From NCBI GenBank assembly GCA_028710655.1, contig JAQTTS010000022.1:1-14747 (forward strand): a DNA stretch of 14,747 nucleotides. The letters run 5' to 3'. Positions 1 through 7,400 of the stretch are shown here, one piece after another (within the stretch, counting starts at the first letter, position 1; the number at the start of each line of letters is the position of its first letter). A program made the translations under genes and the position numbers. Source of the DNA: Dehalococcoidales bacterium. Lineage in GTDB: Bacteria > Chloroflexota > Dehalococcoidia > Dehalococcoidales > UBA5760. Under the pieces are notes generated by a model. That model searched no databases, was not told where the DNA came from, and saw only the letters and a program-made list of their open reading frames with translations.

Positions 1-1
1 A

Positions 2-1216
2 GATGAGGGCAATAATTGGGACATGGTTCTGGTCGATGTCATCAAGGGGGTCACGGCCCCGAACGAGGACATCAACGCCTACACCTTCCCCTTCTACTTC
101 GCCAACCGGGCGATGCTTTGCGGGAAGATCGACACGAATGAACTGAACCGCATCGACTATTCGGCCACCAATGCGCCGGATGTCTGGAACGGGGAAGATT
201 CATCTTTCGGCCCGACAGGCCCCTTGTATTTCGGGGAAGGGGGTGAGTTGACCTGTGCGGCGGCGATGTATAACCGCCTGGGGTCGAACCTCTACGACCT
301 GGCCGTGGTCTGCAAACACTCCGAGACTTACATGCTCACGGGGTTCGACCAGGAGACCTGGAAGATATACACGGTGTCCGGCTCTATCGGATGCCCGGCC
401 CCGCTCACAATGGCAACTGCTGACATCGGGCTTGCCACGGGGGATGAGGCCACCAGGAACATTGCTATGTGGCTTTCCTACAACGGACCGGTCATTTTTG
501 ACGGGAACAGCATCATCCCGATAGGCCAGAAGATCAAGCCCTACTTCGACAAGACGGACAGCCGGTGCGTCCTTCACAGCATCATTGAGAAGTCTATCGG
601 GTGGGTGGATAACGATTACGATGAGTATAACCTTCTGATCCCGTCAGGGTCGAGTGCCACGAGCGTCAATGTATGGCTGTGCTACGACATCAAACGGAAC
701 AGGTGGTTCAGGAAGCAGCCGAACAGCCTGATGGGGTTTGGGTATCCTCAAGCGGTCGTGAAGGTGCAAGACGCATACGGCACTCAGTATGTGTACGGAT
801 TCTTTGACAATGGGTACATGAAACGGTTAGAATATGGTACGACTTGGGCCGGTGCAGCACTCACCTATGCCATTCAGCAGTCCCTTACAACGGCGGCGCA
901 GATACCAACAGGGGATATTTGGGACAAGACGAAGGTCAGGCGATTGAAGGTAGTTACGGATGCAGCCACAGACGAAACAGCGATGGTTGTCACGCACTAC
1001 CACGATGGAAACTCACCGGGGAACTCATTTACCACTATCGACTCAGAGGAAACCATCGAATTTTCCAAGAACACTCAGTCGGTCATCTCGACTAACCCCT
1101 ACTGGAATTGCTGGAGCCACAAATGGAACTTCGCTGTCAATACAAGTACACAGACTAACGGGATCAAACTGCTCATGTGGGGCTATCAGTACGTTGTGAC
1201 GAGGGAGGATATTTAA
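2..1216 (+). CDS. Phage structural protein, beta-propeller-like, 5'-truncated by window edge
   Basis: The reading frame is open from the first bases (codons before the Met at 23 contain no stop), so this is the C-terminal part of a longer protein and the Met at 23 is probably internal. About 404 residues are visible. They are rich in beta-type sequence with aromatic residues and have blade-like repeats: a glycine turn, a strand such as YDEYNLLIPSG, then a segment like VWLCYDIKRNRWF. This pattern is common in phage virion proteins with beta-propeller folds that stabilise the head-tail junction (the P22 gp10 role is one analogue). There is no signal peptide or membrane segment. It ends one base before the next gene, with a GGGAGGAT ribosome site inside its last codons. 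The gene order, a structural protein followed by ejection-type proteins, supports a short-tailed phage. The family assignment is inferred from pattern only. Confidence 0.6.
   Translation, partial: DEGNNWDMVLVDVIKGVTAPNEDINAYTFPFYFANRAMLCGKIDTNELNRIDYSATNAPDVWNGEDSSFGPTGPLYFGEGGELTCAAAMYNRLGSNLYDLAVVCKHSETYMLTGFDQETWKIYTVSGSIGCPAPLTMATADIGLATGDEATRNIAMWLSYNGPVIFDGNSIIPIGQKIKPYFDKTDSRCVLHSIIEKSIGWVDNDYDEYNLLIPSGSSATSVNVWLCYDIKRNRWFRKQPNSLMGFGYPQAVVKVQDAYGTQYVYGFFDNGYMKRLEYGTTWAGAALTYAIQQSLTTAAQIPTGDIWDKTKVRRLKVVTDAATDETAMVVTHYHDGNSPGNSFTTIDSEETIEFSKNTQSVISTNPYWNCWSHKWNFAVNTSTQTNGIKLLMWGYQYVVTREDI
1200..1210 (+). promoter_or_regulatory. Ribosome binding site for the 1218 gene
   Basis: A purine run containing GGGAGGAT ends 7 bases before the ATG at 1218. 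It lies inside the end of the preceding gene, so translation of the two is likely coupled. Confidence 0.7.
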
Positions 1217-1217
1217 G

Positions 1218-1658
1218 ATGCTACTGAACGACTATTACTACCAGCAGGCACTCCTGCAACGCCAGCGGACCCCTCAGAACGTGCAGGCCACCCCGTCAAG
1301 CAGGGACATCGTGACCGAGTATGTGGCAGGGAAGTCGATGGAGGACGAGCAGGCGCGGCAGGCAAGCGATGACAACCGCATCCGGTCGATGTCGCTCAGG
1401 AACCAAGCGGTTGCAACGGGCCTCGACCGGCAGCAAAACGACTATTTCCAGGGTCAGAACCGGGTAGCCACAATGGTTGGCCTTGGGAATATCGGTCTGG
1501 GGCTTCTCGGGACGAATATGGCGACCGACCGGATGAAGCAGGCCGATGAGCGGGCCTTGGAGCAGCAGAGGCGCACCCAGGAATTGGTTGCGGCGCAGCA
1601 GGACATCAACAAGCGGCTATCAAGCCTTTTCGGGGGCGTGATCTACAAGGGGGAGTGA
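1218..1658 (+). CDS. Small Gln-rich putative internal virion (ejection) protein
   Basis: The protein has 146 residues and I recognise no named family. It opens with a tyrosine cluster and a Gln/Arg-rich stretch. A short hydrophobic glycine-containing segment follows at residues 83-102 (around MVGLGNIGLGLLG), then a charged, Gln-rich helix at about 105-138 with coiled-coil character. A Gln-rich helical part beside a glycine-rich apolar segment is the architecture of small podovirus ejection proteins such as P22 gp7, though I see no sequence motif proving homology. The ATG sits one base after the upstream stop and has a strong ribosome site. Its own stop (TGA at 1656) precedes the next ATG by one base. 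A packaged, DNA-ejection role is inferred from position and composition. Confidence 0.55.
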   Translation: MLLNDYYYQQALLQRQRTPQNVQATPSSRDIVTEYVAGKSMEDEQARQASDDNRIRSMSLRNQAVATGLDRQQNDYFQGQNRVATMVGLGNIGLGLLGTNMATDRMKQADERALEQQRRTQELVAAQQDINKRLSSLFGGVIYKGE

Positions 1659-1659
1659 G

Positions 1660-2322
1660 ATGGCAGACGGGCAACTGTTTGGGTTGGGGCAACGACGGGC
1701 ATTGACCGGGAACCGACCCGGCGTGAACCTTGCAGACTGGAGGATGGCGCAGCAACCGGCCTTTCGGAGTAGCGTACAGGCAGGGGAAGCAAGCCAGATG
1801 CGCGAGAGCGAAATGAAGATGCAGTCCGACAAGCTCCAGCAGGAAAAGGAGATGCAGCAGGAGGCGCAAAAGCAGGCTCAGACGCAGACAGGCATCTCGA
1901 CAGCTAGCACCCTTGGGACGGGCCTCTATGGCGCACACGAGATGGGATACTTGGGCAAGGCGGCAAACGCCTTGGGCCTGGGTGGCGCGGCCCCGGTCGC
2001 AGGAGTTGCGGCCCCGCTTCCTGGTGCGGTGATGGGCGGGACGGGGGCAGGTGAAGCGTTGGCATCGGGGATGATGGCCAGTCAAGCACCCACAGCAGCG
2101 ACTTTCGGTGCGGCCCCGGTGCTGTCCGAAGCGGCTATGGCTTCGGGCCTTGCCGCCACAGCAGCACCAACAGCCACGGCAGCAGCCGCAGCCCCGGCAG
2201 CAGCCGCACCAGCCGCCGGTGGTGTATTGGGTGGCATGGGGATGGGAAGTTTCGTCCCGGTCGTCGGCACAGCTATCGGGGCATTGGGCGGGATACTCGC
2301 CGGCAAACTCAAGAGCGACTAG
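1660..2322 (+). CDS. Ala/Gly-rich putative ejection protein with C-terminal glycine-zipper segment
   Basis: The protein has 220 residues and matches no family I recognise. Residues 1-40 are polar. Residues 43-78 are a Gln/Glu/Lys/Met helix with coiled-coil character. From about 80 on it is Ala/Gly-rich, with a low-complexity Ala/Pro/Thr run at 165-186 and a hydrophobic glycine-spaced end at 187-216 (VGTAIGALGGILAG) finished by KLKSD. That end resembles the apolar glycine-rich C-termini of small ejected virion proteins and could insert into membrane. The ATG follows the upstream stop by one base, and GGGAG at 1651-1655 serves as ribosome site. Strong GC at Ala codons creates a long empty frame on the opposite strand. 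The role in forming a conduit during DNA entry is inference. Confidence 0.55.
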   Translation: MADGQLFGLGQRRALTGNRPGVNLADWRMAQQPAFRSSVQAGEASQMRESEMKMQSDKLQQEKEMQQEAQKQAQTQTGISTASTLGTGLYGAHEMGYLGKAANALGLGGAAPVAGVAAPLPGAVMGGTGAGEALASGMMASQAPTAATFGAAPVLSEAAMASGLAATAAPTATAAAAAPAAAAPAAGGVLGGMGMGSFVPVVGTAIGALGGILAGKLKSD

Positions 2323-2345
2323 CGGGACACGGCTGAGATAATTAT

Positions 2346-2765
2346 ATGATCGAGACAAAGCACATCACGACCGATGATGGAGAATATCAAGGATACCCGC
2401 AGCTTCACGCATCGGTGTTCGGTGAGGGGTATCCGGTCAACCACCCGACGCTCGTGGTGATCGTCCGTGATGGGGGCAATGTGGTTGGGTTTGTTTCCGG
2501 TATCTGGACCGAGCTAGGGCGGTTCTACGTCCAGAGGACGGGCATCCCCACGATGTTTCGGGGGGAGCGAAAGTCCTTCGACTACTGGAACGCCCTGGAG
2601 GATCACCTTCGCTCGCTAGGGGCCTACTGCCTGTCGGGGAGCGTCGAAGCCCACAACACGCCAACGCTTATCGTTGCCCTCAAGACGGGCTGGCTCATCA
2701 ACGGAGCGCAGTACGAGGACGGGTGTCTGTACGTCCGCATCGGGAAGGAGTTGCAGAATGGCTAA
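2346..2765 (+). CDS. GNAT-like N-acetyltransferase in the virion cassette
   Basis: The 139-residue protein has the order of elements expected of the GNAT fold. Strands at 36-41 and 46-52 (VVGFVSG) form a hairpin, and a strand near 60-66 is followed by the region where acetyl-CoA binds (IPTMFRGERKS, 67-76). A helix follows at 78-92 (YWNALEDHLRSLG), then a strand, an asparagine turn and helix at 100-113, and GW plus a final strand at 115-131. The usual Q/R-x-x-G-x-G/A acetyl-CoA loop is imperfect: RGER has the first glycine but not the second, so activity is uncertain. A short GNAT-like gene between structural and ejection genes is common in phages, but its substrate is unknown. No good ribosome site is visible in the 23-base gap before it. 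It overlaps the next gene by 8 bases. Confidence 0.6.
   Translation: MIETKHITTDDGEYQGYPQLHASVFGEGYPVNHPTLVVIVRDGGNVVGFVSGIWTELGRFYVQRTGIPTMFRGERKSFDYWNALEDHLRSLGAYCLSGSVEAHNTPTLIVALKTGWLINGAQYEDGCLYVRIGKELQNG
2745..2750 (+). promoter_or_regulatory. Ribosome binding site that fixes the 2758 start
   Basis: AAGGAG lies 7 bases before the ATG at 2758. An upstream in-frame ATG at 2674 lies inside the acetyltransferase gene and would add 28 Arg/Ser-rich residues that look like out-of-frame translation of that gene. The 2758 start is therefore preferred, giving an ATGGCTAA overlap. Confidence 0.75.
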
Positions 2766-4494
2766 CAGATACTACGGGGGCGGGTACGGGTTGGTCCCGC
2801 AGGCCCTCGGGGATGTCAACGAAAACATCTACCGGATGCTCGGAGACTACCGCAAGAGCAAAGAGGACGAGCGGGCGCACAATCTCGCCATGCAGAAAAT
2901 GGACCTCGCCGGCGAAGCGCAGAAGACCAGCGGGTTGGAATCGCTCGGGACGCTCGGGTTGCGGAAGCAGCAGAATGAGAACCAGAGAGCTTACCAGGAG
3001 AGGATAGCCGGTCTCCAGGAAGCCCGCGACCAATTCGACGTCAGAAAATGGGATGAACAAGAGGGGTTGCGTCAGGCGCAGCTTGAAGCTGAACGAGCAA
3101 GGACGGCAGCGTCTAGGGCCAGCGCCGGAGCAGCCAGCGCACTCCAGTCACAGCGTCAGTATGAGTTGCAGCAGTCGAAGCGCCTTCAGGCTTTCATGGA
3201 TAAAACCATGACCGCAGAGGAAGCAGCCAGAGAAGCCGGGTGGGGTCCGAATGAGATAGCCATAGCCAAGGCGATAGGCGGCGACGATCCCATGAGCGGC
3301 AAGGCATGGATGCAGGTAGCCCAAAGTATGACCCCGAAGATGAAGGTGGCCATGCAGTTGGCGAAGATCGGAGATGAGCAGAAAAAACTCTACGATAAAA
3401 TGGTTGATCCCAATACGAAAGAAGAAGAACTTGCCTCGCTTGCCCCTGAATATGTGAACCTCACCAACACTATGCGCTTTGTTTCAGGGCTTCTCGAAGG
3501 TAAGGAACCGTCGAAAGCAGACATGGAAAAGCTGATCGGGACAGCCTTTTCGACCTGGGAAACAAGCCCGTCTTTGCAGCACCAATATCCTGATCCGAAC
3601 GATTTTGCCAAAACCGTTATCGAGACGGCTGAAGCAGCGAGGACAGACCCGCGTTCCGTCACCGACCTTGTCAACATGAACCGTGATTCCGTCATGCAGA
3701 CACGCCAAGCCAACGTCATCGGCGCACAGCTTCAGCAGATAGAGGATGAGTTCGGGCCGGAAGCCGCGCAGGAAGTACAAAAGCAGGTTGCCGGAAAATC
3801 CTTCGATGAAGCTACAAAAATTATTGGAAACCGTAGGATCTATTATGAAAACCCCAACAAGCAAACTGGCCAACCCACGGCAGAGACGACGAAGCCCCCT
3901 AAAGAATATACGTCAAACGCCGGTGTCCTCAGAAGCGGGGAAAACCTATATGATGAGGGTGGATTCGGAAGTTTCAATGACAATGAAGAACCTGCTGGTT
4001 CACCCGCTTTCTCTAACGGTGTCAACAAGTTAATTAATGCTGTTACCCCAAAAGGCCCACTGCTTGGTGAAGACATCGCAGATGCCTACCGTATGGCTGG
4101 CATGAATAACATCCGAGACAACGCTGTCCCGCCGCCTCCTGGTCTTATCCCCACCCAAAGGGAAGCGTTCAGCCAGCCAAGGCAGGTTGGCAACATCGGG
4201 GATGTCACAGGGGCGCTTCAGCAGACCATGCGGGATCGTTACCGGGCGACTAAACCGCCGGGTGGCGTGGGGTTATTGGGGGGAGATTACAGCGGCATGA
4301 ACCCGATGCCCGGTGTGAAAGATGCCATGAACCAGATACCGCAACGGAAGCTATCGCCCATCGAATACGAGGCTTTCCTGGCGCAGTTGCAAGCAGCACA
4401 GAATGAACGGTATCGCGCCTCTGCGCCTCAAAGGCCCGTTCCGGTTACGCCCATCCCTGATTACACCACCCTTCACAAATACTTAGGTGAATAG
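2758..4494 (+). CDS. Putative internal virion protein, long coiled coil
   Basis: The protein has 578 residues from the chosen start at 2758. It begins with an aromatic glycine-rich tag (YYGGGYG). Residues of about 30-145 are very rich in Gln, Glu, Arg and Ala with a heptad-like pattern and are probably a long coiled coil. Residues of about 150-420 are mixed helical, and the last 140 or so are Pro/Gly-rich and probably flexible. There is no enzymatic motif, signal peptide or clear membrane segment. Its place just before a giant injected-type protein suggests an internal head protein or ejectosome component, comparable in position (not shown in sequence) to the large ejection proteins of podoviruses. 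Parts near 3380-3460 and 3780-3990 are less GC-rich than the flanking genes. The stop TAG directly abuts the ATG of the next gene, so the two are probably translationally coupled. Confidence 0.55.
   Translation: MANRYYGGGYGLVPQALGDVNENIYRMLGDYRKSKEDERAHNLAMQKMDLAGEAQKTSGLESLGTLGLRKQQNENQRAYQERIAGLQEARDQFDVRKWDEQEGLRQAQLEAERARTAASRASAGAASALQSQRQYELQQSKRLQAFMDKTMTAEEAAREAGWGPNEIAIAKAIGGDDPMSGKAWMQVAQSMTPKMKVAMQLAKIGDEQKKLYDKMVDPNTKEEELASLAPEYVNLTNTMRFVSGLLEGKEPSKADMEKLIGTAFSTWETSPSLQHQYPDPNDFAKTVIETAEAARTDPRSVTDLVNMNRDSVMQTRQANVIGAQLQQIEDEFGPEAAQEVQKQVAGKSFDEATKIIGNRRIYYENPNKQTGQPTAETTKPPKEYTSNAGVLRSGENLYDEGGFGSFNDNEEPAGSPAFSNGVNKLINAVTPKGPLLGEDIADAYRMAGMNNIRDNAVPPPPGLIPTQREAFSQPRQVGNIGDVTGALQQTMRDRYRATKPPGGVGLLGGDYSGMNPMPGVKDAMNQIPQRKLSPIEYEAFLAQLQAAQNERYRASAPQRPVPVTPIPDYTTLHKYLGE
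4485..4490 (+). promoter_or_regulatory. Ribosome binding site for the giant gene
   Basis: AGGTGA lies four bases before the ATG at 4495, inside the last codons of the upstream gene. The spacing is short, which fits re-initiation by ribosomes finishing at the TAG at 4492-4494. Confidence 0.55.
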
Positions 4495-7400
4495 ATGACC
4501 GACTATGCCAAATGGGCGCGTGAGAACCTTGTGAGTCCGTACAGCACCCCTAAGACATCAACGCCTGTCAAAGAGGATGACCAGCCGGATGCCGGGTACA
4601 ATGTCCTGGGCGGGTTGGCTGACATAGGACGGGCGGTTGTCGATGCCCCGACCCATATCAAGGCGGCGTATGGTGGTCTCACAGAGGACAAAGACCCCTA
4701 CGCCCGCCAGACGTGGTCAGATACGGCACGGGAAGAATCCGAAGCCTTGCAGCAGCAACGGGCCGAGCAGTTGGGAGAGCAGCGGCAGGAGAAGGTGTTT
4801 CCATCCCTCTTTGGCCTCACCCCGCCGATCACCCGTGGAGACTTGCAGGACGCAGCGGCCAGCATCGGTTTTTCAGGTATTGCGATGGGCGCGGGGTTGG
4901 CGGGGAGCCTTCTCGGCACTTTGGCAGGCGGGCCGGTAGGTGGCGCGGCAGGCGGGTTGGGGCTGTCAGGTGCGGCGGCTTATAAGATGTCTGTGCCGGA
5001 CATCCAGAGACAGTTGGTCGATAAGACGAACCAGGAACTTATCAACGACCGTGGCACACCGATGACCGACCAGGAACGGACGGAGTTCTTAGAGAAGGTC
5101 AACCCTGATACGGTCAAGTACGCTCTAGCTGAGGCTGGTCCCGAAGCCCTTGGGAATATGCTGGCTCTGTCCGGTATCGGTACGATATTCAAGGGGGTCT
5201 CGAAGGGGTTTGCCGGAAAGATCGCCAGCGGCCTTCTGAAAGTCTATGGTGGTGAACTTGCGACGGAAACCGCCACACAGCAACTTCAGCAGCCTATCCA
5301 AGCCAAGCACGGTTTGACCGATGAGGCCCCGCGATCCCTCTTGAGCCTCGCGGATTGGGGCCAGAGTTTCAAGGAAGTCTATCCGGCCACAATGGCCCTG
5401 GCTACTGCGACAGCCGGCGCTGGCGGGTTGGCTGGTGTCGGGAAGCGCATTGCAACCAGGGAAGCGGCTGATGTTCAACCAACTTCCGACCAACCCACCC
5501 CCGACCAGATAGATTTCACCCGCTCTCTCACCGAGTCCCTTGCGACGGGCAAGATGCCCAATGGGCAGGATTTCACCCTTGCCGACGCTCTATCTTTGCG
5601 GAACGACCCCGAGACAGCCGAGACGGGCTTTCAACCCTTTGCCGATCAGGCGATCCTTGCCCATGCGACGCAGAACCCGGCTGTCATCCCTGGGCTGTTA
5701 GCCGATCAGACGGTGCAGGGGGGTGGCCTTGAGCAAGCATTGAGGGAACTGGAGGGCGCGTCCCAGGTTGTCGAAACACCGCAGCCGCAGCCCGTAGCCG
5801 AGCCGCCCATACCCGAGCAGCCCGTAGCCGCACAGCAAGCTGTAACACCGCAACCCGTAGCACCCCCGCAACCACAGCAAGGCATAGATACCGTCAAGGA
5901 AGGCCCTCAACCCGTAGGTGAGCAGGAACAACCTTTCATCGAAGACGACTACGGTCTGATCGAAGACACCCCTCCGGTTACACCGCAAGGGCAGGTCGCC
6001 CCTTCCCGAGAGATCGAAGCCCCCGAAACCCCCTACATGGATGCAGGGGCCTTGGGACGGTTGCGTGGGGCTATGTACGGGAAAGAGGTGCGCCAGCGTC
6101 AGATGACCCCCGGAGAAGCCTTCAGGGTGCAACCAGCTAGGTCTGGCGGCGCGGTGGTCGAAGCACGACCGGGGGAACCCAGGTCTGAGCCTGTCCAGAG
6201 CCGGGTTGTCGAGGCTCCGTCTATCCCTGACATGAGACCGGCCCCGACCGAGAGACTTGCTAAGACGCTCGAAGGGAAGACGGGCAGGGAAGGCAAGCGT
6301 CGGCTCGTGAAAGTGGACGGAAAGTGGACGTGGGAAACGGCTCAGGAACCGGCTACAAGCCCCCAGGTTGCCCTAGGATCGACGATCACCGATGAGGGCA
6401 TAGGTGAGGTGGGGGGAGAGAAAAGTCCTGATCTTGACACTATGGTAAAGGCCGCTCAAAAATGGCGCGGCGCGGCGATGAAGGCAGCCAAGCAGATAGC
6501 CGAGACCGGAGACAAACGGGCGCAGCTTCGTCATAGCAACATAACCACCAAAGCAGACCTCGACGATTATTTGATGCGTCAGTTTGGCGTTGACGCAACA
6601 ACTGCCCGCGATGTTTCCAACACGCTCACAGCCAAGAATTTACCAGATGATCAAACAGCAAGGATAGAGGATTATCAGGGAGAACCGTGGGCTGATGCTA
6701 TTTTGGCGCAAGGGACAGCGCAAGATACCCCTGCGTCCACGCCTACACAGCCCCAAACGCCTCAGAAACCGACGATCTCCGGGAAGGCTGTAGGAGAGGT
6801 GGGAGTAGAGGGAAAAAAGGCGGCGAAAGAGCCGTGGGAAATGAGTGTTGATGATTACATTGCTTCAAGATTTGAGAATGAGAGATACAAAGGCATTTCA
6901 AAACAGGCTCCTCGCGCATATATCAGAAAACATGAAGACTCGGTAAAGGATAGGCTCAGAGAAGAATGGTATGCAGAAAACGAGAAGGCTTACATAGATG
7001 GAAATGATGTTCCTGATGCAAATAGACCTATATGGTCTATAAATGCGAAACAATATGCTGCACGGTCTGATGACATACTGGATGAGTATATTAGGAGTGA
7101 CCATAAAAATGCCGTCGCTGAAGCTCTTCGTGAAGGCAAGCCTGTCCCGGCTGAAGTGCTGAAAGAGTACCCTGATCTACAGCCAAAACCGACGCCGAAC
7201 ACAAAAGAAAAAGGACAGCCAATTAAGATTGTTGCTGGCTATGAAGATCGCTTCCAAGATTCACCATCCCCTGAGTTTACTGAAACAGCAGGGCGCAAGC
7301 ATCTACCTAGTGAAAAAGGTCGTGGGCTTAGAATATTTCCAATCAAAGCTCATGTTAGTGGCGAAAAAGACATTTCAACAACGTATATGGTTAGACAGAA

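Noticed and set aside
1606..2358. A 250-codon - strand frame over the Ala-rich ejection gene
   Set aside because: It is a by-product of GC-rich Ala codons: the translation is a Cys/Gly/Arg-rich run with no plausible fold.
2674..2757. Upstream ATG that would extend the coiled-coil protein by 28 residues
   Set aside because: The extra residues are Arg/Ser/Thr-rich out-of-frame translation of the acetyltransferase gene, and a good AAGGAG site precedes the ATG at 2758.
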